64,000 bases of DNA, from positions 1 to 64,000 of the forward strand of contig CALKYE010000114.1 of assembly GCA_938003765.1 (NCBI GenBank), given 5' to 3'. This document shows, piece by piece, positions 9,158 to 17,903 of this stretch. Within the stretch, counting starts at the first letter, position 1, and each line of letters starts with the position of its first letter. Origin of the DNA: an uncultured Planctomycetia bacterium. Lineage in GTDB: Bacteria > Planctomycetota > UBA1135 > GCA-002686595. Made by a program: the position numbers and the translations under genes. Below the pieces are notes generated by a model that was not told the origin of the DNA, did not search any database, and saw only the letters and a program-made list of their open reading frames with translations.

Positions 9158-9544
9158 TCAGCGCGAGCCCGGAGCGGAACCGTCAGCCGGCGGCGTGGTT
9201 CCCGCTTCGGCGCCCGAGAAGCCCCAGGTGCCCTCGATGGTCGCCCAGCGCACGCCGATGATGTCGAAGAGCCAGTCCCACCAGCCGAGGTCGGGGGTCA
9301 CGGAGCTGTGCGTCACGCGCATGTTCGTCAGGCGCGCGTCGACTGCGTTGTCGCGCGCGATGAGCAGCGCGGGGCGCGGGATGTCGATCGATGCGATCGT
9401 GAACGCGAAGCCCTTCGAGACGAAGCTGCCCGACGACTGGGTTTCGCGGGTCAGATCGATGCTGGCGCAACCGGCGAGTGAGAGCGCCAGCGCAGTAGCG
9501 GCAAGGACACGGGCGGGCTGAGGTCGACCCATCTGCTGAACCAT
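9158..9544 (-). CDS. small lipoprotein of unknown function
   Basis: A 128-residue predicted lipoprotein. The signal peptide ends in a lipobox (ALALSLAGC), so Cys would be acylated. The mature part carries KGFAFTIASIDIPRPALL and ends in WWDWLFDIIGVRWATIEGTWG, which I do not recognise. Two start codons are possible (ATG 9544 or ATG 9532); both give the same mature protein. It is convergent with the upstream PPIase and divergent from the sugar kinase at 9606. Confidence 0.7.
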   Translation of the reverse strand: MVQQMGRPQPARVLAATALALSLAGCASIDLTRETQSSGSFVSKGFAFTIASIDIPRPALLIARDNAVDARLTNMRVTHSSVTPDLGWWDWLFDIIGVRWATIEGTWGFSGAEAGTTPPADGSAPGSR

Positions 9545-9605
9545 AACGCGCCGCGAGCGCACGCGCCAAGCACGTTGACGCGGGTCGAGCAGCGCAGGTG
9601 AACCG

Positions 9606-10865
9606 ATGTCGTGGAACGCTATTCTGCGTTCGCCAATGCACGCTCCCCGAAAGTCGCAGCTCGACAGCGCCGCGGAGGCGACGCGCCAGGCCGAGTTGCG
9701 CGCGGCGCTCGAGCGACACGCGCTGCATTTCGAGGAGCAGTTCGGTCGCCGTCCGCAGGCGCTGTTCTTCTCGCCGGGCCGCGTCAACCTGATGGGCGCG
9801 CACCTGGACTACAACGGCGGGCCGGTGGCGCCGATGGCCATCGATCGAGGCACGTTCTTCGCCGTGGCCGCGCGCTCCGACCGCTTGGTGCGGTTTGCGT
9901 CGACCTCGGAGTCGGGATGGCTCGAGACGCGTCTGGATCGGCTCGCTCACCAGCGCGCAGGACGTTGGTTCGACTACCCGCTCGGTGTCCTGCGGCAGCT
10001 CGCCGCGCGCGGCCGCGCTGGCGGCGGTGTCGACATGCTCTTCGGCGGAGATCTCCCGGTCGGCGCCGGGCTCTCGTCCTCCGCCTCGATCTGCGTCGGA
10101 ACGGCGTACGTCCTGGATCAAGTGTGGGGCGTCGGTCTGACGGCGCTGCAGCGCGTGGAGCTGGCGCTCAACTCGGAGCGCGAGTTCGTCGGAGTGCGCT
10201 GCGGGATCATGGACCCGTTCGCGGTCGGACTGGCGCAGTCGGGTCGGCTGTTGTGGCTCGACTGCAAGGACTCGAGCTACGAGCACCTGCCCATCGACCA
10301 CGAGCGCTACGCCGTGGCGGTCGCGGACTCGCTCGTGCGCCGGGAGTTGGCGCAGAGCGCCTTCAATCAGCGTGTCGCGGAGGCGGCGGAGGCGTTCGAG
10401 CGTCTGCGTGCGCACTGTCCCGACGCGCAGGTGCTCCGCGACATCCCGGCGGCGGTGCTCGACGCTCACGAACGCGAGTTGCCCGCGGAACTCGCGCGAC
10501 GCGCCCGGCACGTCGTCAGCGAAGTCGAGCGCACCTTTGCAGCGCGCCAGGCGTTGATGGTGGGGGATGTCCGAGCCTTCGGCGCGCGGATGTTCGAGAG
10601 CCATCGCTCGCTGCGCGAGCTGTACGAGGTCTCGGCGCCTGAGCTCGACTGTCTCGTCGACGCCGCCGCGGCGTCGTCCGCCGTGTGCGGAGCACGACTC
10701 ACGGGCGCCGGATTCGGCGGATGCGTGGTCATGCTCGTCGAGCGAGCGGGGGCCGAGCACGCGCTCGAGGACGTCGCCCGCGCGTTCGACGAACGCTTCG
10801 GCCGGCGTCCCGGCGTCGCCCTCTTCGGCCCCGACGCCGGACCACGCGAGATCACGCTGGGCTAG
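9606..10865 (+). CDS. GHMP sugar kinase, galactokinase family with altered sugar-binding signature
   Basis: A 419-residue GHMP kinase. It has the galactokinase-type N-terminal signature (SPGRVNLMGAHLDYNGG), the ATP loop PVGAGLSSSASI and the C-terminal motif GARLTGAGFGGCVV, and near-standard galactokinase length. The signature normally reads G-E/D-H-x-D; here the acidic residue is Ala (A65), followed by H66 and D68. In galactokinases that Glu contacts the sugar C6 hydroxyl, so another sugar such as a uronic acid or pentose is possible. An AGGTGA site 4 bases upstream supports ATG 9606 over ATG 9636. No Leloir-pathway genes are adjacent. A strong terminator follows. Confidence 0.85.
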   Translation: MSWNAILRSPMHAPRKSQLDSAAEATRQAELRAALERHALHFEEQFGRRPQALFFSPGRVNLMGAHLDYNGGPVAPMAIDRGTFFAVAARSDRLVRFASTSESGWLETRLDRLAHQRAGRWFDYPLGVLRQLAARGRAGGGVDMLFGGDLPVGAGLSSSASICVGTAYVLDQVWGVGLTALQRVELALNSEREFVGVRCGIMDPFAVGLAQSGRLLWLDCKDSSYEHLPIDHERYAVAVADSLVRRELAQSAFNQRVAEAAEAFERLRAHCPDAQVLRDIPAAVLDAHERELPAELARRARHVVSEVERTFAARQALMVGDVRAFGARMFESHRSLRELYEVSAPELDCLVDAAAASSAVCGARLTGAGFGGCVVMLVERAGAEHALEDVARAFDERFGRRPGVALFGPDAGPREITLG

Positions 10866-10975
10866 CCGCGCATCGGAGCAACCCTGCGGAGCGCTCGCGC
10901 TCCATGACGCGTCGAGTCCAGCTCACCGGCGAGCGGTCGCCGTCGTGCTCCGACGCCCCGGCCTGAGAAAGTGCA

Positions 10976-11012
10976 GCGAGCTCGCCTCGGCAGTCGGCCG
11001 AAGCGAGCTCGC
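10976..11012. terminator. long bidirectional terminator hairpin
   Basis: A 16-bp stem with a single C-A mismatch and a 5-base loop (AGTCG): outer arms GCGAGCTCGC at 10976-10985 and 11003-11012, inner arms TCGGC / GCCGA. It lies between the stops of two convergent genes, so it probably terminates both. There is no long T tract. Confidence 0.65.
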
Positions 11013-11031
11013 GTCGTCGCTCTCGCGCGCC

Positions 11032-13176
11032 TCAGCGCTCTCCGCGTGCGCGCTTCGCCGCCGCAAGGATCAACTGGCCAGCGGCTTCGTTCCGAACCGC
11101 CGCGCTGGCGCCCGACTCGAGCAGGTCGATCGCGAGCGCCGGCTTGCGGCCGAACAGGTAGTTGGCCGCGAGCAGCAGTCGCGCATCGGCGTCGCCCGGG
11201 TGGTCGGACAGGAAGCGCTCGAGCAGTTGCAGTTGCTCGTCGAACTCCGCCGGGTTCGCGTAGAACTCGTGCTTGTCGATGTCGTTCTCTGCGAGCGTGG
11301 GGTCGAGCTCCAGCGCCCGCCGCAGGGCGAACGCTCCGTAGTGATAGTCACCCGTGGCGAGGAGCGAGTCCGCCAGCACCAGGTACATCACGCCGTCGTT
11401 GGGCCGGTACTCGATCGCCTTGGCGTAGAAGTGGACCGCATCCGCGTAGCGACGTTCGCGGAACGCCGCGTCGCCGAGCGCCAGGTGCTGGTTGGCCGCG
11501 CGCGAGAGCGTGTCGGGGCCGCGCTCGAGCACTCGAGAGACGGCGCCGTCGCCCGCGGGAGCTGCTTCGCCCGCGTATTGCACGGCCTCGCCGCTGGTCT
11601 CGACCGTCGTCGAGCCGTCGCCATTCGACACCTCGACGCGATCAGCGCCGTCCACGTAGATGACGACGGAATCGGAGTCGCTCGCGGTCGAGTCGACGAG
11701 CAGGCTCGAGTAGTAGACCGGCGCTGCGCTCCAGTATTGGGTGTAGCCGCCCGGCCACCACACGCTGTTCCAGGTCGGCCAGCCGCCCCACCAGCAGCGA
11801 TAGCTCAGCGACAGCGGGTGGCACCACCAAGAGTAGGAGTACGCGCCGAGGCCCCAGCCCCAGCCCCAATACGAGACGTTGTTCCAGCCGTTCCACCACC
11901 AGCCAGCGCCCGGCCAGCAGTTGTTCCAGTAGGAGTTCCAGTACCAGCCGTACGGCGAGCACCAGGAGAACCCCAGGCCCAACCCGAGCCCGACTCCGTA
12001 CCCGTGCCAGCGGGCGAACTGGGTCCCGCAACGCTCGAGCTGCTGCTGGCTCTCACCGGGCGCTTGAGTGCGACGGCGGTACTCGCGTGACGCAGCTTCG
12101 GCGTAGTTCGCGCGACGCTGATCGAGTCGCGCCTGTTCCTCGGCCCGCCACTCACCGCGCTTGGAAGCGACCTTGCTCGCTTGCGCGGCTCGATACTCCT
12201 CGCGCGCGCGTTGGACGTGGGCCGCTTCGCTGGCGCGTTGATCGCGGCGCTTGTTCGCGACGGACTCGCGCTGGCGATCGCGGTGCTCCTCGCGAGCCCG
12301 AGTGACGTCGTCGGCGCTGGGGCGAGCCTTGTCCGGGGCGACAGCCGCGGGCTTCCCCGCGTCGACCGTCGGTCGCCGGTAGCGCTCCAGGATGCGAGTC
12401 CGATCGATGGGCTTCGTCGAGCCCGTCGCCGGAGTCTCTGGCGACGAGGGACGAGTTGCGCCGGTCGCCGGACGATCGACGCTGGGCGAAGGGGTCCGAG
12501 CTGGGCGAAGTCGCGAGGACGGAGCGAGCGGCGCCGGGCTCGCGCTGGGCTGCGTCGAACCAGGGCGCGCGGGAGCGGGCTGCACCCGCGGGAACGGTTG
12601 CCGCTTGGGCAGCGCCTCGAAGATCGGCGGCGAACTCGGAGTCGCCGCGGGTTGGCGAGGCCGTGTGCCTGCCGTCGGGCGGCTGGACGGGCGGACGGGT
12701 TCGCTGGCGGACGGCGGCGTTGCCCCCGCGGAAGGCTGACGTCCGGAGGGCTGAGCGCTCGGCGGCACGACGCCGCTGGTTCGCCCGCCGCTGGGGCGCT
12801 GATCGGGGGCCGGTTGTGCGCTCGGCGCGGGCTGCGAGGGGCGAGACGAAGGGCGCGACGGCGCGGAAGGAGTCGCACTGGGCCGTGACGGCGACGAAGG
12901 CGTGCTGCTGGGGCGACTCGGCGCAGGACGCGAGGGCGCTTGCGGAGCGGGGCGCGAAGGCGCCTGCGGCGAGGGCCGAGAGGGCGCCTGCGGCGCGGGA
13001 CGCGACGGGGCTTGCGGAGCGGGTCGTGAGGGCGCTTGTGGGGCCGGGCGAGAGGGGGCGGAGCCGCGACCGCTGCCGGAGTTCCCCGGGCGCTGCTGCG
13101 CCCAAGCCGTCTGGGGCGCCAGCGCCAACAGGGCGGCGATCAGTGTCGATGCGTATCGCGCGTCTCGGGATTTCAT
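11032..13176 (-). CDS. exported Pro-rich, Trp-rich TPR protein
   Basis: A 714-residue protein in four visible parts. Residues 1-27 are a signal peptide (ALLALAPQTAWAQQ). Residues 40-200 are Pro/Ser/Arg-rich, beginning with six tandem 8-residue units (APSRPAPQ). Residues about 265-375 are highly charged and helical (VTRAREEHRDRQRESV). Residues about 387-483 hold some 22 Trp plus many Tyr, Gly and Asn (SYWNNCWPGAGWWWNGW). The C-terminus (about 545-714) has tetratricopeptide repeats (AAFRERRYADAVHFYAKAIE, AFALRRALELDPTLAE). TPRs bind proteins; the other segments suggest a cell-wall or matrix contact. No enzyme motif is seen and I cannot name a function. Confidence 0.75.
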   Translation of the reverse strand: MKSRDARYASTLIAALLALAPQTAWAQQRPGNSGSGRGSAPSRPAPQAPSRPAPQAPSRPAPQAPSRPSPQAPSRPAPQAPSRPAPSRPSSTPSSPSRPSATPSAPSRPSSRPSQPAPSAQPAPDQRPSGGRTSGVVPPSAQPSGRQPSAGATPPSASEPVRPSSRPTAGTRPRQPAATPSSPPIFEALPKRQPFPRVQPAPARPGSTQPSASPAPLAPSSRLRPARTPSPSVDRPATGATRPSSPETPATGSTKPIDRTRILERYRRPTVDAGKPAAVAPDKARPSADDVTRAREEHRDRQRESVANKRRDQRASEAAHVQRAREEYRAAQASKVASKRGEWRAEEQARLDQRRANYAEAASREYRRRTQAPGESQQQLERCGTQFARWHGYGVGLGLGLGFSWCSPYGWYWNSYWNNCWPGAGWWWNGWNNVSYWGWGWGLGAYSYSWWCHPLSLSYRCWWGGWPTWNSVWWPGGYTQYWSAAPVYYSSLLVDSTASDSDSVVIYVDGADRVEVSNGDGSTTVETSGEAVQYAGEAAPAGDGAVSRVLERGPDTLSRAANQHLALGDAAFRERRYADAVHFYAKAIEYRPNDGVMYLVLADSLLATGDYHYGAFALRRALELDPTLAENDIDKHEFYANPAEFDEQLQLLERFLSDHPGDADARLLLAANYLFGRKPALAIDLLESGASAAVRNEAAGQLILAAAKRARGER
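12916..13059 (-). repeat. six tandem 24-bp coding repeats (APSRPAPQ)
   Basis: Six consecutive 24-base units encode APSRPAPQ with small variants (one SPQ, last one APS). The DNA units differ mostly at third positions. The repeat sits directly after the signal peptide of the TPR protein. Confidence 0.85.
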
Positions 13177-13268
13177 TGCGTCCTCTGATTAGGTCAGGAT
13201 CCGAACGATCAGAGCTTTAGGCGCAAAATCGGCGCCAATGGTCGCGACGAGCGCCTCTGGACGCGTGC

Positions 13269-14423
13269 TCAGTGCTCGCGCTCGATCAGCACCGTCAGAT
13301 CGGCGCCCGCCGGAGCACGCTGGTCACCGCGCAACGTGACGAGTCGGCGCACGGCCTTCGCTTCCTTCGGCGTCGCGTCGTCGAGTCGGCGCAGCGCGGG
13401 CGCCAACTCGGTCGCCGGCCACTCGATCGAAGTGGTCAGCGCCTGGCATGCGGGAGTGCTCGACGAGAACTCAGGCGGGACTCCCCGGCCGCGCAGCCGC
13501 ACGATGACCGCAGTGACCTCTCCGCGAAGGTTGAGTTCGTACGCCACGGTGGAGAGCCGCTCCCAGCCTGCGGGCAGCTTGCCGTCGATCCGCACCGCCA
13601 GCGCATCCCAGCGCGCTTGGGCTTCGCTCCAACTCACCACACCCGTCACGGACTCGCGAGCTTCGGTCTGCTCCGGAGCGTCGAAGTGCAGCACCGACGG
13701 AACCAGTTGCGTCGACGCTTCCGCTCTTCGATCGGGCGGGAGGAAGTAGGAGTCGAGCAGCGAGATCTGCGTCGCGACGCTGGTCACGCGCTCCTTCCAG
13801 ACGAGCTGCCCCGCGCGCCAGAACTCGACGTCGGCCGGCCACGACCTGCCTCGCTGCTCGCGCCAGGACGAGACGCGCAGCTCCTCGTCGACGCGGTCGA
13901 GCTCCGGCGCGAAGCCGACCTGCGTCGGTCGTCCGTGCGCGTCGAGCTTCGCGAGCAGGTCCCGTCCGCACTCGCCTTTGGCGCGCCGGTCGGCTCCGTC
14001 CGGTTTCCACTCGATGCCGTCGGGCCAGAGGAACAACGCGAGCCTGAGTTCGTGGAGCTCGCACTTCGCTCTCCATTCCGACTCCGACTCCGGGCGCCGT
14101 CGCACCTCGCGTGAACGATCCGCGGACTGCGGAAGCTCGAAGAAGCGCTCGCCGTGGCGGTACTCGACGTGTCGACCCAGCTGCGGCTGTTCGGGCACCC
14201 AGAGCTGCCAGCGCCCGCGCGCAGGGAACACGTAGGTGCAGGTGAGCTCGTGATCCACCTCCGGGGCCTCGGCGTAGCGCACTGACGACACGCTCTGGAA
14301 GCCGGCGATTCCCGCCACGGCTCGGCGAGCGGGTAGTTCTGGGCGCGGCGTCGTCGGTTCGGCCTGCTGCACGGCGACGAACGCCGCGAGCGAAGCCAGC
14401 CATGTGACCCACACGGGGGTCAC
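13269..14423 (-). CDS. secreted protein of unknown function
   Basis: A 384-residue protein with a signal peptide (VTWLASLAAFVAVQQAE). The rest is soluble, rich in Glu, Arg and Trp, with no motif I recognise; wording such as WEFWRAGQLVWKE-like stretches (DVEFWRAGQLVWKERVTSV) suggests beta structure. The GTG start at 14423 overlaps the stop of the upstream aminotransferase by four bases (GTGA), which implies translational coupling, although an exported unknown and a cytosolic aminotransferase have no obvious common job. Confidence 0.65.
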   Translation of the reverse strand: MTPVWVTWLASLAAFVAVQQAEPTTPRPELPARRAVAGIAGFQSVSSVRYAEAPEVDHELTCTYVFPARGRWQLWVPEQPQLGRHVEYRHGERFFELPQSADRSREVRRRPESESEWRAKCELHELRLALFLWPDGIEWKPDGADRRAKGECGRDLLAKLDAHGRPTQVGFAPELDRVDEELRVSSWREQRGRSWPADVEFWRAGQLVWKERVTSVATQISLLDSYFLPPDRRAEASTQLVPSVLHFDAPEQTEARESVTGVVSWSEAQARWDALAVRIDGKLPAGWERLSTVAYELNLRGEVTAVIVRLRGRGVPPEFSSSTPACQALTTSIEWPATELAPALRRLDDATPKEAKAVRRLVTLRGDQRAPAGADLTVLIEREH

Positions 14424-15595
14424 GTTCGCGATCCCAGGCGTTGAGCCAACAGCGCTGCGGCGCGTTCCAGCGTCGCGGCCTGCTTGGCGAAGCAGAAGCG
14501 AATCAGGTTGCGACCATCGCGCGGCTCCAGGAAGAAGCTCGATCCCGGCACGGCCGCAACGCCGCCGTTGCGCACCAGCTCCATCGCGAACGTCACGTCG
14601 TCGAGGGTGCTGAGTGCGGAGAAGTCGCACATCGTGTAGTAAGCCCCGCTCGGCTCGAACGTGCGCAAGCCGACGGCGCGCAGCGCGCTGTTGAGGAGTT
14701 GGCGTCGCGCGCCGTACTCGGTCGCCAAGCGCTCGAAGTACTCCGCCTGAAAGGCCAGTGCGCTGGCCGCAGCGCGCTGCAGCGGAGCGGGCGCGCCGAC
14801 CGTGAGGAAGTCGTGCACTTTGCGGATCGCCGATGTGATCGTCGGAGGCGCAACGCACCAGCCGATGCGCCAACCGGTCGCGCTCCAGGTCTTCGACAGT
14901 CCGCTGATCGTGATCGTGCGCTCCCGCATGCCGGGCAGCGTCGCCAGGGAGACGTGCTCCGCGCCGTCGTAGAGGATGTACTCGTAGATCTCGTCGGTAA
15001 TCGCGAGCGCGTCGTGTCGCATGCACTCGTCGGCGATGAGCGCGAGCTCGGCGCGCGAGAACACCTTGCCCGTGGGATTGTGCGGCGTGTTCACCACGAT
15101 CGCGCGTGTCTTCGGTCCGAAGGTGGCGCGCAACTCGTCGGGGTCGAATGCCCAATGCGGCGGGCGCAGTTTGACCATCCGCGGAACGGCGCCCGCGAGG
15201 ATGCAGTCCGGGCCGTAGTTCTCGTAGAACGGCTCGAACACGATCACTTCGTCGCCGGGATCGAGCACGGCGAGCATGGCGGCGATCATCGCCTCGGTCG
15301 CGCCGCAGCACACCGTGACATCGGTGTCCGCGTCCGTCGCGAGCTGGTTGTAAGCGCTCGTCCGCGCAGCGATCGCCGCGCGAAGCGCTGGCGCGCCCCA
15401 CGTGACCGCGTACTGGTTCTCGTCAGCGCGGATCGCATCGCAGGCGGCCTCCTTCATCGGAAGCGGCGCGGGGAAGTCGGGGAATCCCTGCGCGAGGTTG
15501 ACGCCGCCTTCGCGCGTGCAGATCCGCGACATCTCGCGGATCACGGATTCCTTGAAACGCCCAGCCTTGACGGAGGTGTGCGAGGTCCTGGTCAC
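14420..15595 (-). CDS. class I/II PLP-dependent aminotransferase
   Basis: A 391-residue fold-type I aminotransferase. The PLP Schiff-base lysine is K235 in SGLSKTWSATGWRIGW; N173 in NTPHNPTGKVF, D201 and Y204 in ITDEIYEYI and the carboxylate-binding Arg in NLIRFCF are all present. The N-terminus GGVNLAQGFPDFPAP resembles methionine/kynurenine-type aminotransferases (YbdL/KAT branch), which transfer amino groups from methionine or aromatic amino acids to 2-oxo acids; exact substrate uncertain. Start ATG 15595 gives standard length. First gene of a two-gene unit. Confidence 0.9.
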   Translation of the reverse strand: MTRTSHTSVKAGRFKESVIREMSRICTREGGVNLAQGFPDFPAPLPMKEAACDAIRADENQYAVTWGAPALRAAIAARTSAYNQLATDADTDVTVCCGATEAMIAAMLAVLDPGDEVIVFEPFYENYGPDCILAGAVPRMVKLRPPHWAFDPDELRATFGPKTRAIVVNTPHNPTGKVFSRAELALIADECMRHDALAITDEIYEYILYDGAEHVSLATLPGMRERTITISGLSKTWSATGWRIGWCVAPPTITSAIRKVHDFLTVGAPAPLQRAAASALAFQAEYFERLATEYGARRQLLNSALRAVGLRTFEPSGAYYTMCDFSALSTLDDVTFAMELVRNGGVAAVPGSSFFLEPRDGRNLIRFCFAKQAATLERAAALLAQRLGSRT

Positions 15596-15736
15596 TGACG
15601 GAGTGTAGCTCGCCCGCAGAACCCGCTCGCCGCGCGACGGACTCTCGTCAGGCGGGATCGACAGCTCGCCGGCAGCGCCTGCGGATGCGCGAACGGCGCA
15701 CGACGCTCTCGCGCGACAACTCTCGAGCCGCTCGCG

Positions 15737-16654
15737 TCAAGGCAAGCGCTGAGCCCACTCGGTCCAAAGCTTCAGATCGTCCCCGTAGTTGACGTCCGAC
15801 AGCCGAACCAGGGCGTTCTGCGCGCGGCGCTTGACGAGCGCGTCCGAGCGCGTGCTCGCCTCGACGAATCCGCGCGCGATCGCGCCCTTGTTCTGCGGTT
15901 CGCCGAAAGCGATCGCCACCAGCGCTTCGCTGGCCGCGTCGGCGACGAGCGGCACCGGGTCGTAGAGCCTGTCGAGCAGCACGGGCGTCGACGCGCCGTC
16001 CTTCAGCAGGCCCAGGCTCAGCGCGCTCTGCGAGCGCACGAACGGCTCCGTGTCGTTCAATCCGCGGCGCGCAACTCCTACCGCGACCTGGCTGGTCGCG
16101 CCGGCTGCGAGGATCGAGCGCAACGCGTACGCCGCCTGGCCGCGCGTCTGCGGATCGGAATGGTCCGCCATGAGCGCACAGATCTCGTCCACTGGAGTGT
16201 CCGCGCGTCCGAGGAGCGACAGGGACATCAGCGCGTTGTGCACGACGTCGGGATGCGGGTCGTGCAACGCCGCCAACAGCGGGCTCTGGGCCTCGATGGC
16301 GCGCGTGAACCCCAACGCGCCAGCGGCGCGGATGCGGTTGATGGGCGGCCCGGATTCGAGCGCTGCGATGAGCTCGTCGCGGCGCCGGCTGCTGGTCTCC
16401 ACGATGACCGCCTCGAGCATGCGCGCCTCGCGCTTGTGCGCCGGCGTCGTCGCCGTGAGCGTCAACGCGTTCCAGCGCTGGATCTGCACGTCCAAGTCCG
16501 CCAGCAGCTTGCCGAGTGGCTCCAGCGGCGGCTCGGCGATGAGCGTGGCCTTCTCCGGCTGCGCCGACTTGTTCGAACTCGACGCGCACGCGGCGCTCAG
16601 CGTGAACGCGAACAGCAGCGGAATGAGGAGGAGGGGCTGTCGTCGATCGACCAT
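15737..16654 (-). CDS. HEAT-repeat lipoprotein
   Basis: A 305-residue predicted lipoprotein: the signal sequence ends in TLSAACASSS, so Cys is the likely lipid site. From about residue 90 on, short alpha-helical pairs repeat every ~30-37 residues (RIRAAGALGFTRAIEA, VVHNALMSLSLLGRAD, TRGQAAYALRSILAAG, VRSQSALSLGLLKDG), typical of HEAT/PBS-lyase repeats that form protein-binding surfaces. ATG 16654 is chosen because it starts the signal peptide; an upstream start would give an Arg-rich extension. No enzyme motif. It is divergent from leucine dehydrogenase. Confidence 0.78.
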   Translation of the reverse strand: MVDRRQPLLLIPLLFAFTLSAACASSSNKSAQPEKATLIAEPPLEPLGKLLADLDVQIQRWNALTLTATTPAHKREARMLEAVIVETSSRRRDELIAALESGPPINRIRAAGALGFTRAIEAQSPLLAALHDPHPDVVHNALMSLSLLGRADTPVDEICALMADHSDPQTRGQAAYALRSILAAGATSQVAVGVARRGLNDTEPFVRSQSALSLGLLKDGASTPVLLDRLYDPVPLVADAASEALVAIAFGEPQNKGAIARGFVEASTRSDALVKRRAQNALVRLSDVNYGDDLKLWTEWAQRLP

Positions 16655-16799
16655 GGGAACCGGTGGGTGGCGATGAGGGGCGGGGAGTGACGCGTCGCGG
16701 CGCCGGATCTTCCCGCGCGTCCTCGCTGAAGTCACGCCGCCGTTCCGCCGCGCGACGACGAGGGGCGGACGCGTAGACTGACCCGCTGTTCCAGCTCCC

Positions 16800-17849
16800 A
16801 TGAACTTCGAGATCTTCGAACAACTCGAGCGCGGCGGTTTCGAGGAGCTCAGCGCTCACACGGACCGACGCAGTGGCGCTCGCGCGATCGTGGCCGTGCA
16901 CTCGACGAGGCTCGGGCCCGCCTTCGGCGGCATTCGCCGCTGGCGCTACCTGGACGCGGACGGCGCCGTTCGGGACGTGCTGCGCCTGGCCCAGGCGATG
17001 ACCTACAAGTGCGCGCTGGCGGGGGTGCCGGCCGGCGGGGCCAAGATCGTGCTGATGGATCACGCCGGCTTGGACCTCGATCGCGCGTACGAGTTCGTCG
17101 GCGAGATCCTCGAGCAGCGCTTCGGACGGGTGTTCAGCGGCCCGGACGTCGGGACCGGAGAGCGTGAGCTGGCTCTGGTGCGCGCGCGCACACGCTTCGT
17201 CACCGACCCCGGTCCGGCCGGCCCCGGCGAACTCGCCGCGTGCACCGCCGCCGGCGTGGTCGCGGGCATCCGCGCGGCTCTCGAGCACCTCGACGGCGCG
17301 GTGGATTGGCCGCGCGCCGTGATCCTCGTGCAGGGCCTGGGCGAGGTCGGCGCGCGCGTGGCTCGCGAGCTTCGACGTCTCGGCGCGCGGGTCATGGGCG
17401 TCGACGTCGACGATCAGCGCGCCGCGGGCGTGGCCGAGGAGCTCGGGATCGAGCTCGTTTCGACCGCGTCTCAGTTCGACACTCCCTGTGACGTGTTCGC
17501 GCCCTGCGCGCTGGGAGGCGTGGTGCACGACGTGACGTTGCTGCGCGCGCGCTGTCGAGTGATCGCAGGCGCCGCGAACAACATCCTCGTGTCGACCGAG
17601 CACGGCGACGGCCTGCACGAGCGCGGTGTTCTCTACGTCCCCGACATCGCCATCTCGGCGGGCGCCTTGATCCGCGGCGCCACGTTCGAGCTCTCCGGCG
17701 AACGCGTGTCCGTCGAGGCCGTGGCCGCGCGCGTCGGCGCCGTCGTGTCGGATCTCCTGCGCCAGGCGCGCGCGGAGCGACTGCCGCCGGTGCGCGTCGC
17801 CGAGCGTGAAGCGCAGAGACGGGTCGAACTGCAAGCGCCGACGAGTTAG
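16800..17849 (+). CDS. leucine (Glu/Leu/Phe/Val) dehydrogenase
   Basis: A 349-residue amino-acid dehydrogenase that oxidatively deaminates branched-chain amino acids to 2-oxo acids with NAD. K70 (MTYKCALAG) and catalytic K82 (PAGGAKIVL) have the 12-residue spacing of bacillar leucine dehydrogenase. The NAD-binding domain shows VQGLGEVGARVA and a following acidic loop (GVDVDD). GAANNILV and the C-terminal helix region are also family-typical. Length matches leucine dehydrogenases (about 350) rather than glutamate dehydrogenases (about 420). It stands alone; the organism probably uses it for branched-chain amino acid breakdown. Confidence 0.9.
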   Translation: MNFEIFEQLERGGFEELSAHTDRRSGARAIVAVHSTRLGPAFGGIRRWRYLDADGAVRDVLRLAQAMTYKCALAGVPAGGAKIVLMDHAGLDLDRAYEFVGEILEQRFGRVFSGPDVGTGERELALVRARTRFVTDPGPAGPGELAACTAAGVVAGIRAALEHLDGAVDWPRAVILVQGLGEVGARVARELRRLGARVMGVDVDDQRAAGVAEELGIELVSTASQFDTPCDVFAPCALGGVVHDVTLLRARCRVIAGAANNILVSTEHGDGLHERGVLYVPDIAISAGALIRGATFELSGERVSVEAVAARVGAVVSDLLRQARAERLPPVRVAEREAQRRVELQAPTS

Positions 17850-17903
17850 AACCTGCGGCTCGTAGCTCCGGGCGCCGTTCGCGCTCCGCGCCACCTTCAC
17901 TCC

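Noticed and set aside
9612..9627. TGGAAC...TTCTGC considered as a sigma-54 promoter
   Set aside because: The conserved GG/GC elements do not match in spacing and it lies inside the start of the kinase gene.
12916..13059. Regular short repeats considered as a CRISPR-like array
   Set aside because: Units are contiguous without spacers and encode an in-frame peptide repeat.
13220..13236. GGCGC/GCGCC hairpin upstream of the TPR gene
   Set aside because: Only five pairs; not stronger than background in this composition.
13177..13268. Same-frame continuation past the TGA of the secreted unknown at 13269
   Set aside because: Twenty residues of basic low-complexity sequence without family character; no Cys context.
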